A stretch of DNA of 64,000 bases from Setoptus koraiensis (GCA_048013815.1 CM106585.1:21638001-21702000); one strand, 5' to 3'; counted from the first letter of the stretch, positions 36,789 through 44,181 are shown. The notes: generated by a model from the sequence alone, not told the origin. Numbers and translations are program-made.

Positions 36789-36906
36789 GATGACTTTTAT
36801 TACAAAGTGCAGTGGGGCGGTAAATAGGTGTCGTGGGAGCCTCTCGAAAATCTCTTGCCAGATTGTGCTCAGTTGGTGCACAATTATCACCTACAGAAGA
36901 CAAAAA
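36789..36906 (+). pseudogene. Chromodomain fragment, plus strand, with an in-frame stop
   Basis: The frame reads DDFYYKVQWGGK, TAG (36825-36827), then VSWEPLENLLPDCAQLVHNY and HLQK. This is the second half of a canonical chromodomain: the Trp of the aromatic cage, the SWEP motif, the ENL turn and the C-terminal helix pattern C..LV..Y. The stop replaces one or two residues just before SWEP. It reads head-on into the minus-strand chromodomain at 36958-37270. It differs from the minus-strand proteins in keeping WEPLENL, so it is a separate lineage, perhaps an integrase-type chromodomain. Broken and not expected to be functional. Confidence 0.6.
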
Positions 36907-37270
36907 ATCGCGAAAGCCCAATAACGGCCGAGCAACCTAAGGTCGGCCAAACTATACGAGCCTCCCGAGCCTCAGCGCGATGATTGCGCATCCATTGGAG
37001 ATGTCGTCGCGCCGTATATTCTTGGAGCATCGGTGGACGCTCTTCGGGATGTTCCGGATCCCGCGCAAAGTTGTTATTATGAACCCAAGTTGGTTCCTCG
37101 TATCCCTCCCAACGGACGAGATATTCAATATTTTCGGCTGCTCCGACTCGGCGGTGGTCAAGTATCTCCGCGACCACATATTCTTCTTCTTCCTCGAATA
37201 TGAATTCGGGAGTGGCTGGCCGAGTGGGTGAGGGTCTACCTAACCAGACAATGGCCCATGTATATATGTC
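36887..37270 (-). pseudogene. Chromodomain half of a disrupted RING-chromodomain gene (copy 1)
   Basis: The frame continues upstream of the Met at 37177. VCRRDIYTWAIVWLGRPSPT aligns with the end of the RING and the linker of the intact gene at 40243-40989, then EEEEYVVAEILDHRRVG, NIEYLVRWEGYEEPTWVHNN and NF. The cage residues (Tyr in YVVAEI, Trp in VRW, Tyr in EGY) are present. Homology continues through the basic WMRNHRAEAREAR and stops near 36958, where the plus-strand fragment begins. The long Arg/Glu coiled coil of the intact copy is missing. The RING half lies at 37546-37716, separated by about 300 bp of inserted DNA. Confidence 0.65.
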
Positions 37271-37289
37271 ACGGCGGCATACACCCGTG

Positions 37290-37410
37290 TCAGTAAATAT
37301 TTGGACGGTGGGAAAAAATTAATACCTCTCCCCTGAGCGCAGAACATCGAAAGACCAGAACTGCGCGCGGGGTAGGCATTATTTTTTTCCACCGTCCAAA
37401 TACTTACTGA
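37290..37410. mobile_element. 121-bp MITE-like element with ~36-bp terminal inverted repeats
   Basis: The left end starts TCAGTAAATATTTGGACGGT. The right end (37375-37410) is its reverse complement with three or four differences, including one indel. About 48 bp lie between the arms. The ends CAGT...ACTG resemble Tc1/mariner termini, but no flanking TA duplication is visible, so the superfamily is open. It sits inside copy 1 of the RING-chromodomain gene, at the junction between the two halves. Confidence 0.65.
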
Positions 37411-37417
37411 CGCGAGC

Positions 37418-37545
37418 GTGTTATGCGACGGCGTAGCACCTCCCTCCAACAGACTCCACCTCCCATTTATCTCACTCCTTTGTACTGCATAATAAATAAA
37501 TAAAGGCCAGTATTGTATTGGCATTAAAGGTAAAAGCATGTCTCG
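37418..37545 (+). pseudogene. Inverted fragment of the RING-chromodomain gene 3' end
   Basis: The plus strand reads GTAGCACCTCCCTCCAACAG and onwards, nearly identical for about 45 bases to the minus strand of 40347-40395. In frame it gives GVAPPSNRLHL, the same peptide as near the C-terminus of the intact protein, followed by divergent PFISLLCTA and a stop. It is in opposite orientation to the two halves of copy 1 that flank it, so it was inserted or inverted with the adjacent MITE. Confidence 0.6.
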
Positions 37546-37716
37546 CTATACTTTCTGACCTAACAAGAGTATGTGGCAGAGCGGGACATGGGCATTGCTG
37601 TGCAGTGTCAAGTGGGAGATCATGCAAGGCTGACACGCCTCATGTAGACATGGCGTGGTAACCTTGATGTCATCTAGACATTGGTCATCCAAGCAAATTG
37701 GGCGATAAAAAACCAT
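37546..37716 (-). pseudogene. RING half of the disrupted RING-chromodomain gene (copy 1), 56-aa frame
   Basis: ATG at 37716, then MVFYRPICLDDQCLDD, IKVTTPCLHEACQPCM, and LCHI, after which LLLGQKV and a stop replace the expected C-x2-C end. It aligns with CLDNMCFDDLMVTTPCGHIA of the intact copy. The C-x-H-x2-C-x2-C core is kept. The remaining CRRD half of the domain resumes at 37270, so about 300 bp was inserted exactly in the last zinc-ligand pair. Confidence 0.6.
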
Positions 37717-37810
37717 TGTGTTGGCAGTGTCGGAATTAATAATAATAGATGTTTATTTAACTTTAAAAATAGCAAGAATGAACAAAAAGAGTGAAAGTAG
37801 CGAACAAAGT

Positions 37811-38744
37811 GGGGCTGTTGTAGCGAACTGGGCGTAGTTCCGATCAGGGTATTTTGGGTATTTTTGGGTAGGGTCTAGTGCCCTGATACCCGAATGGGTA
37901 TTTATAAGATGTAGAAATTTACGGTTGTCGAGTTACCCGAGGTACCGCTCAGTGGGCGTTTTGAGGTACCCGACGACCGCTAGCGGTTCCCACTGCTTTT
38001 TTTTGAAGGTATTTTAGTACAGCCAGGTACAGACAAGTATAATAATCTCAGAAATTGTATACCGGAAGTGTGAAAATGAACCCGATGTGCGATACTGCGA
38101 TTTACCCGGGTATTTCGGGTATCCGAGTATGCAATAGGCTACGCGAGGGTAATAATCACAACCGCTTGAATGCGGCATGACCGTTGCGGGTAGCACGAGG
38201 TACGCGGGGTACCCATGCTCACTTGTGTATAATAGACAATAGCCCTTCCGTCTGCCATGCAGCTTGGGCGCGGGCCGGAGGAGGGGTTCGGCCTCCAGTC
38301 GTCCACGCCTTCGGCCTGCGGCCTCCGGCGGGACGACTGACGGCCACCTAACTAAAAAAGATTCTTCCCGAGGACTGGGGGTCGAGTGGGCGGGGCCCGT
38401 GATCGGGCCGGGTTTCGACCAATTATGTGCTCAATTAACCTTGCTCTAGCCAGCTAGGCTTAGGGTTCGCGCAAGCACCGTCTGAATACGTTAATCTGCA
38501 TGAAATTCCTAAATATCTCTGCAACCGGAAGTTATAGAAATTCGAAATCTATCTCATTGGACTAGGTGTGGTCGAATATACCGACATACTAAGTTTCAAG
38601 TTTCTAGCTTGAAGCCGAGGCCTAAACCGAAAGCAATGGTTTCTACACTTCCGGTCCAAAAAATTTTTCATCAGGGACCTCCAAGGTACTCACACTGTGA
38701 GTTTCGTCGCGATCTGAACTACGCCCAGTTCGCTACAACACCCC
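37811..38744. mobile_element. 934-bp transposon with ~35-bp terminal inverted repeats and a 5-bp AAAGT target duplication
   Basis: The left end (37811-37845) starts GGGGCTGTTGTAGCGAACTG. The right end (38711-38744) is its reverse complement except for one indel and one mismatch. AAAGT flanks both ends directly (37806-37810 and 38745-38749). No long reading frame lies inside, so it looks non-autonomous. The interior has a GC-rich palindromic block (38260-38420) and TACCC/GGGTA repeats. The ends do not match a transposon superfamily that I can name. Confidence 0.75.
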
Positions 38745-38846
38745 AAAGTGGACGATCGATCGATCAACAATGGGGAAAAGAGTGCGTAATTGCTGTGGTC
38801 AATCAACACGTATTAATCAAGCACAAGCTATTGTCACGCATCCAAC

Positions 38847-39143
38847 ATGTGGTCAAATGAAATGTCTATTGGTGGACAACCCGACACAGTTGAGGCCGTG
38901 CAATTCAGATTCGGTTCTGACAAAGCGACAACATGTGAGGTTCCAGGGTGTGGAAATCACAGATTCATTTTATGCTCTCACTGTGGCAAAGTTCTTTGCC
39001 TCCATCATTTTTTGGAAAGGGTGTGTTTCCATGAAATACAGCATGATTTCATCATGCATGTGGAACATCCTACACCGCTTCACATTCAAGTTAACTCAAA
39101 TTGTGCCTCTAGCAGCCGTTGCGATGGAGAGATACGAGCATAG
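38847..39143 (+). CDS. Cys-rich zinc-binding fragment resembling a piggyBac transposase C-terminus
   Basis: A 98-aa frame with CEVPGCGNHRFILCSHCGKV followed by LCLHHFLERVCFHEIQH. The order C-x4-C-x7-C-x2-C-x4-C, then CF and His, resembles the Cys-rich C-terminal domain of piggyBac-family transposases, a cross-brace zinc fold that binds the terminal repeats. No DDD catalytic part is seen upstream, and the 934-bp element ends 100 bp before it. An overlapping frame (38770-39180) is almost as long, so coding status is uncertain. It may be a remnant, a domesticated piece, or chance. The region to 39898 holds nothing else I recognise. Confidence 0.35.
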   Translation: MWSNEMSIGGQPDTVEAVQFRFGSDKATTCEVPGCGNHRFILCSHCGKVLCLHHFLERVCFHEIQHDFIMHVEHPTPLHIQVNSNCASSSRCDGEIRA

Positions 39144-39180
39144 GCATAAGTTTGTATCAGTCACGCGTGACAAATTGTAG

Positions 39181-39898
39181 CAACAAATAAAACTCTGAAC
39201 TTTGAAAACTTTGATTCAAAACTCCTCTAAAATTGCCTTTCTGACGCTCTCTGGAGCATCTCTAGTCATATCAAATAGGGTATAGAACTTTGAAATTTTT
39301 ATCGGAAAATTGCAAAAAGTCGGGAAAAAACGGGGCTAGGTATAGACCCATTCTGCTCAGCTCCTCGAGCTGAGTCGATCTAGGCTAACCAGGACTCAAT
39401 CTGAGTCTATCAGCTGGATAGGTTTCCTTGTAAGCACACAAACCCAAAATAGCACTACTAAAGACACCAAGCACAGAACCAAAGAGGATGGAAGTGCGTA
39501 GAACAATGGTCAATTAGTAAAATTAATTGGAGCATGTCATCGCCGCGCTTACAAATATGTGCTCTGATTGAGTAGCACAAATTTCTCCCTGTTTCGAAAA
39601 CGACCTATTGATGGTTGATCATACTTGCACAGATTGTTGCGAGCAACATGCACAACACACACACGCAGTATCATCAAAACGGATAGGTGGGAACATGTAC
39701 AGAAATCAATGACTATACACGACATAATTCATCTGAAATTTCTCTCTGCCGCTATAGATAGCTCATTAACACATAGAAATAGATCTAGATGATTATCTCC
39801 GACATGTTATCACATATTCGCTTCTATATTCTAATCATACTTGTCCATCCAAAAAATTAAGCGCTCGAAATACTGATTTGATCAGTATTACTTGTATA
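39181..39898. other. Non-coding stretch inside the island
   Basis: No domain-bearing frame. One short palindrome, CTCAGCTC-CTC-GAGCTGAG near 39357, is the only structure seen. Confidence 0.6.
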
Positions 39899-40159
39899 TT
39901 ATGGCCAGTTGTTTAATTCCTCGTTCTCGAAAGCCCGGACCTCCCAGTAGATAACTACCGCGCTTTCGGCCTGTAAACAATTAATTGCTGGTTCCCAGCT
40001 GTCTGGATACGAACCAGCTGGGGCCCAGCGAATTTTATAATATAATTGTTTCTGACCTTCGACGTCTTCTATCTTATGGTCGACGATGGCGTCTACTGTC
40101 CAGACGTCCGTCGGTGCATTTCTTGGCCGAGTCATCTTAATGGCTATATTGGCGTTCAT
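39899..40159 (-). CDS. Solo chromodomain protein, paralog 1 (86 aa)
   Basis: Start chosen at 40159 (MNANIAIKMTRPR), because this makes the protein exactly 86 aa and aligns it end to end, without gaps, with paralog 2 (MTENNIIKMTRPR). I count 50 of 86 identities. The domain is WTVDAIVDHKIEDVEGQKQL, YYKIRWAPAGSYPDSWEP, NCLQAESAVVIYWEVRAF. This is a chromodomain with an aromatic residue at the first cage position, the Trp of KIRW, the SWEP motif and the C-terminal helix. Such domains read methylated histone tails or target integrases to chromatin. No catalytic part is attached. The start lies 83 bases after the RING-chromodomain stop, with a TATA-rich spacer (40180-40215). Intact, with paralog-level conservation, so probably a real gene. 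Confidence 0.7.
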   Translation of the reverse strand: MNANIAIKMTRPRNAPTDVWTVDAIVDHKIEDVEGQKQLYYKIRWAPAGSYPDSWEPAINCLQAESAVVIYWEVRAFENEELNNWP

Positions 40160-40242
40160 AGAAATAATATAAGATAAGGCTGGGGAATTATTATAATCGT
40201 AATATATATATAACAATATATTTTGCATAACATGCGTGTGTT

Positions 40243-40989
40243 TTAAGTAAAAATGTCTAACATCTTCTCATTTTCGATGCCAGTCCTAGACTGACCTTTA
40301 TTTTGGCTGAGGGAGGTGGGGAACATAGAGTAGGGAGTAAAGAGGTGGAGTCTGTTGGAGGGAGGTGCTACTCCGGCGCGTAACATCTCCCTCCTTCGAA
40401 TGAGATGACATATCTCCTGATATGGTAGAAAGAAGTCGCGATAATCTACTTGGTTTCTACGGGATCGGAGTCGACCAACGGCTCCCACCCGCTCCTGCTC
40501 ACGCTCCAGGGCTCGAGCTTCACGCTCTAAGTTTCGAGCTTCACGCTCTCTAGCCCTTTCTGCGCGACGGCGAGCCTCTCGCTTCCTTTCGCGAGAATTT
40601 CGCATCCAGTCACGGTGGCAGCGCGTAGTATAGCGGCGCAATAGACGAGGTCGACGGCGACGACTTATCCTCGCGAAGTCCTCATTGTGGATCCATGAGG
40701 TCTCCTCATACCCGTACCAACGGACATGGTATAACATGGATCCCGCGATACCAATCCGGCGATGGCCAATCACTTCCTCGATTTCGTAATGGTCATCATA
40801 AATGGGTCCGGGGCTATTGGGCCGTGCTGGTGGCATACCGACTAACCATACTTCGGCCCAGTAAGTAATGTCCCGACGGCATATGTGGCAAGTGTTGGGG
40901 CCTCGCTGGCGACGTAGCGTTTCAGCCATACATGGCTGGCACGCTATATGACCACATGGCGTGGTAACCATGAGGTCGTCGAAACACAT
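40243..40989 (-). CDS. RING finger + chromodomain + basic coiled-coil protein (248 aa or longer)
   Basis: The C3HC4 RING has Cys12-x-His14-x2-Cys17-x2-Cys20 and Cys34-x2-Cys37 (TTPCGHIACQPC, TCHICRRD). Its first pair reads CLDNMC, with four residues between cysteines instead of two, and the first Cys lies four codons upstream of the Met at 40989. The true start is therefore further upstream, perhaps through an acceptor at 41004-41005; the frame is open to about 41080 without ATG. A chromodomain covers residues 67-105 (YEIEEVIGHRRIG, LYHVRWYGYEETSW) with a complete aromatic cage (Tyr68, Trp91, Tyr94) but IHNEDF instead of the usual WEP turn. Residues 125-190 are an Arg/Glu-rich helix. RINGs usually recruit E2 for ubiquitin transfer, and a chromodomain would bring that to methylated chromatin; both are inferences. 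It sits between two solo chromodomain genes, all minus strand. Confidence 0.75.
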   Translation of the reverse strand: MCFDDLMVTTPCGHIACQPCMAETLRRQRGPNTCHICRRDITYWAEVWLVGMPPARPNSPGPIYDDHYEIEEVIGHRRIGIAGSMLYHVRWYGYEETSWIHNEDFARISRRRRPRLLRRYTTRCHRDWMRNSRERKREARRRAERAREREARNLEREARALEREQERVGAVGRLRSRRNQVDYRDFFLPYQEICHLIRRREMLRAGVAPPSNRLHLFTPYSMFPTSLSQNKGQSRTGIENEKMLDIFT

Positions 40990-41211
40990 ATTGTCCAGGC
41001 AACCTGATTTGATATTGTTAAGGTTTTTGTGTGTTAATATTGTACTGTTGAATGATATTTATTATGTGATTCCTGCTTAATGATTATTATCGTTTTTCCT
41101 GTATTGATTTGTTTATTACGGATTAATTTATTGGTATTATTGTGTCGGCTCCAGCATTATTATTTATTGTAGATGGTTAGTATTATTAGATCGATTGTAT
41201 GATGAGTGATG

Positions 41212-41472
41212 TTACATCCAGGTATTTTGTTCGTGTAACATGAATGCCTTCATTTCCCAATAGATGACCACGGCGCTTTCACAATTAAGACAGTTGCTGG
41301 AGGGTTCCCAACTTGCTGGGTAAGCATCTATTGGAGACCATTCGATCTTATAATATAATGTTGTGTCTCCATCTACGGTCTCAATGCGGTGGTCGACGAT
41401 GGCATTCACTACCCATAATGTTGGTTGTGTCTCGCGTGGACGGGTCATCTTGATAATATTATTTTCCGTCAT
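41212..41472 (-). CDS. Solo chromodomain protein, paralog 2 (86 aa)
   Basis: MTENNIIKMTRPRETQ, then WVVNAIVDHRIETVDG, LYYKIEWSPIDAYPASWEP, NCLNCESAVVIYWEMKAF. It has the same length and an ungapped alignment with paralog 1. The longest identical block is ESAVVIYWE in the C-terminal helix, and the divergent stretch is the surface loop after the first strand. It lies 222 bp upstream of the RING-chromodomain frame on the same strand, giving the order chromo, RING-chromo, chromo. No intron is needed. I do not recognise a named family. Confidence 0.7.
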   Translation of the reverse strand: MTENNIIKMTRPRETQPTLWVVNAIVDHRIETVDGDTTLYYKIEWSPIDAYPASWEPSSNCLNCESAVVIYWEMKAFMLHEQNTWM

Positions 41473-41808
41473 AAAATCTTCATACTTTTCTGTTATTATA
41501 TTGGCGGATAATCGAGGAATAAGGTAGAATATGATTTTATTTAATGTGGCAAGAAAATTGTCACCGATTATGTTTAAGTCGTCGATGAAATTTCCAAATG
41601 ATCGTGTATAGTTCGATCAGACGGTCGAATCTTCCTTGTGGTCGCATTTTATGTTTAGTGTGAGAATTGGTGAAATGATAGTACCGCATTCCTTCAGAGG
41701 GTCGGTGCAACACGTGTTGTGTGAGTTCGTTAGCTTGTTGGTTAACATGCTAATATAAATATGTCCTGTTATAGCTCTATCTTGTAATATGTTGCGGCGT
41801 TTTGTGGT
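41473..41808. other. Spacer upstream of the chromodomain cluster; nothing recognised
   Basis: AT-rich, with no domain. It separates the minus-strand cluster from a divergent plus-strand frame and may hold promoters for both. Confidence 0.5.
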
Positions 41809-42378
41809 GTGTTGATACCAGGAACAAAGAACCCACTTCAAGATGGCGGATGTGGTGGGTGTTGTGGGTATCGCGACTATAGCGTCTCTGGTGGTGGTGC
41901 TAGAAAGTTATTGATCTTGAAATCCCATTCATACCTTTGTTGCCTTCTCAAAAACTATCGGGGTATCAGTGGAATTTTACTAAAAGAGGCTTGGGTCATA
42001 AAGCAGTCAATTCAGACGCGAAATGACACATGCGGCTACGCAAATTTGTGCGCCTTTGATGAGTTTATTAAATTGTTAGAAAATCATGGGCAAGTACCCC
42101 GAAGCCTGATGTATCCCGCACGAAAGGTAGCAGAGAAAATGGACATTTTCGGGAGGGTAGCTGAAGACTCTGCTTCAAGGGGTAAGGGAGAGGGGTCGTG
42201 GAATTTTTCAAGAGGCGATAAGTCGTTTATGGGAACCTGCCCCTTTTGCGACGACTTCAAACTAAAACAAACAGCGAAAAACCCCTATCAGTGTCGGGCT
42301 GCTCACTTAAAGGGGCACCTCAAAAATAAGAATTATTCAAAGAAATTTATAGACATTAAACATTATTCTATGTACTAG
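41809..42378 (+). CDS. Uncharacterised 189-aa frame with a C2H2-like zinc motif
   Basis: An open frame divergent from the chromodomain cluster. The N-terminal 40 residues are Gly/Cys-rich and may not be translated. An alternative ATG at 41842 (MADVVGVVGIATIASL) opens another frame that stops after 23 residues. The middle is helical (YANLCAFDEFIKLLENHGQV, YPARKVAEKMDIFGRV). The end has CPFCDD...YQCRAAHLKGH, spacing C-x2-C-x14-C-x3-H-x3-H, which could bind zinc. The segment TRNDTCGYANL faintly recalls the start of PIF/Harbinger transposases, but nothing downstream supports that. Function unknown; possibly part of a mobile element. Confidence 0.4.
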   Translation: MLIPGTKNPLQDGGCGGCCGYRDYSVSGGGARKLLILKSHSYLCCLLKNYRGISGILLKEAWVIKQSIQTRNDTCGYANLCAFDEFIKLLENHGQVPRSLMYPARKVAEKMDIFGRVAEDSASRGKGEGSWNFSRGDKSFMGTCPFCDDFKLKQTAKNPYQCRAAHLKGHLKNKNYSKKFIDIKHYSMY

Positions 42379-42536
42379 CCTACTTATGTTCCTATACAAT
42401 TGATTTATTTCCAATTTATTTATGTCCAACCCATAAAAATATGTAACCATCATTATCATACCCTTGTATTGCCAGCAAAAATGAATTAAAAAAAAACAAT
42501 TATTATGATGTCCGTCCATTCCGAGTCAAATTAGTG

Positions 42537-42556
42537 TCCAAACGTGGACGTTTGGA
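42537..42556. other. Perfect 9-bp inverted repeat with a 2-base spacer
   Basis: TCCAAACGT-GG-ACGTTTGGA, five bases before the purine tract at 42561. It could be a regulatory dyad or a structured RNA end. Confidence 0.8.
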
Positions 42557-42560
42557 AATT

Positions 42561-42850
42561 AAGGTGGGGGGGATGTTAAGACCCTACCCTGCCGACCATG
42601 CTACCCAAGGTACCTAATGTAAGATACATGCGATGTCTATCGTTCATTAGTCTATGTGAGGTAGACTCAGACCAATGTAATGAATGCATGAATTCTGCTG
42701 TTACCTTTCTCAATATACATTGAAGCGATTGTATGTCGCCGCTCGCATTACACCTGTATACCAGCTACATAACAGTTATATCTGTATACACAGACTGCTT
42801 GTATGGAGATGGACACAACTGCACACAACTGGTAGCAACAAGCGACAAGC
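42561..42850 (+). mobile_element. Polypurine tract and possible LTR start (retroelement 3' end)
   Basis: AAGGTGGGGGGGA (42561-42573) is followed directly by TGTTAAGACCC at 42574, the arrangement expected where a polypurine tract abuts the 3' LTR of a Ty3/gypsy-type element. LTRs begin TG and should end CA; the end is not resolved (candidates in 42770-42840), and no second LTR copy lies in the window. No reverse transcriptase is present. The right end given is approximate. Confidence 0.35.
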
Positions 42851-43165
42851 TTGCCGAGAAGATGCAATTAACTGTTCGCTAATTGCGCTGCGCAACTAAT
42901 TAGATTGTTTGTTTTAGTCTGCTATCCAGCTTACATTATATAACTGACACTGTCAGGCGCTGTCAGGTTTACATATGCACACTGGACCTTGTTTATTGGC
43001 CAAGTGGCTTCGAGTGGCTGGCTCGACAATTAGTTGCAAAGTTTCTTTCTGTCTACAAGTTCACACACAAGCGACGAGAAAAAGACGAATTGTTGATTAT
43101 TTTGGAGGCTTTAATGATTTAACTTTTAAACGATGCCATTGTAAATCGCACACACATCTACATCA

Positions 43166-43262
43166 TAAAACATGATCTAAATCACATTATCTGCATCATA
43201 ACATGATCTGCATCATATTATCTGCATCACAATGTGATATAGATCACATTATATGATGCGCA
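43166..43262. repeat. Degenerate tandem repeat, CATGATCTGCATCATATTAT type
   Basis: Four to five diverged copies built from ATGATCTGCATCA and ATGTGATATAGATCACAT. The latter is itself close to palindromic. Confidence 0.8.
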
Positions 43263-44014
43263 TGATGAGCCGAAAAACAAGTGTTGACTTATATACATAA
43301 AACATCTCACACACTTACTTGCATGTGTATTAATTTATATAATTATATTGGTAAGTATATTTATAGTGTGTTGTGAATTGCGGATAAAGTATTGATAATA
43401 CAAAAACAAGTGCAAACAGATAAAGTGTCCGCTCTCGCTACAACTAATTGTATTGTATGACTGATTGTTAAAAGGACCGTTTGTTTGTGATGTGAGCCAA
43501 CACTCAAATAACCTATAGGCCTAAAATAAAATATATATATCATAAGCTTCATATTCTGTTTATATACAAGCTGTGTATATATAAGTTATATGTTGTATGA
43601 TATAACCAATGTATATATATATACGACCAATTCTTCTTGTTGGCTTGTCCGCTTGCCTGTTGCGTAACAACATCCATTCACACACACACAACATGATGTA
43701 ATCACTTATAACTGTTACTGTAGTAATGACAGTTATTAGCCGTTTATATCCATTGCAACAACAGCAACCGGTTTCGTTCGCTGGGCATGCCACACGAATG
43801 ATGTGCTGTGATGATGCGGCTAAACAATTACAAAATTACTGTCGTCGTTAGTGCCCACTTAGAGATGACTCCTCCGTTTGTTAATGAGACTAATAACTCA
43901 TTTCATGTCTTGTTGTTGCTGTTGTTGTTTCATTCATCTCGCCACATTCCTTTGCCACTGGTACAGGTACAGCTGCTCAGATAATTGTCCATTTACTATC
44001 ATACTGACAGGTAA

Positions 44015-44015
44015 T

Positions 44016-44048
<33 letters not shown>
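44015..44048. repeat. (GT)n(GA)n microsatellite in the probable NCKX 3' UTR
   Basis: About thirteen GT units followed by four GA units. Confidence 0.9.
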
Positions 44049-44083
44049 CGTCGGATAGATTGTGTAATTGTTGTGCGCTGAGG

Positions 44084-44181
44084 TCAGAGGCATGGCGGCG
44101 GATTGACATGGCCAAACATGTTGAACTCGAGCATACAGGTGAGCACCAGAAACAAACAGTAGGTCATTAGTAGGGCCAGGC
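44084..44181 (-). CDS. NCKX terminal exon 10
   Basis: The acceptor is CCATTTTAG|GC, 98 nt. It encodes the last membrane segment ([13 protein letters not shown]) and [14 protein letters not shown]; the stop codon TGA is at 44084-44086. Confidence 0.9.

Larger units (their letters stand above)
42851..44083. other. Intergenic DNA and NCKX 3' UTR with repeats
   Basis: No coding signature. Degenerate CATGATCTGCATCATATTAT-type repeats occupy 43166-43262. A GT/GA microsatellite lies at 44015-44048, 36 bases beyond the NCKX stop codon and therefore probably in its 3' UTR. I see no convincing AATAAA on the minus strand close to the stop. Confidence 0.6.

Noticed and set aside
37240-37539. Minus-strand 99-aa frame in the disrupted RING-chromodomain copy
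   Set aside because: It reads through the MITE and the inverted fragment. Its sequence matches neither half of the gene.
38609-38860. Plus-strand 83-aa frame crossing the right end of the 934-bp transposon
   Set aside because: It runs through the terminal inverted repeat and target duplication, so it is a by-product of the insertion.
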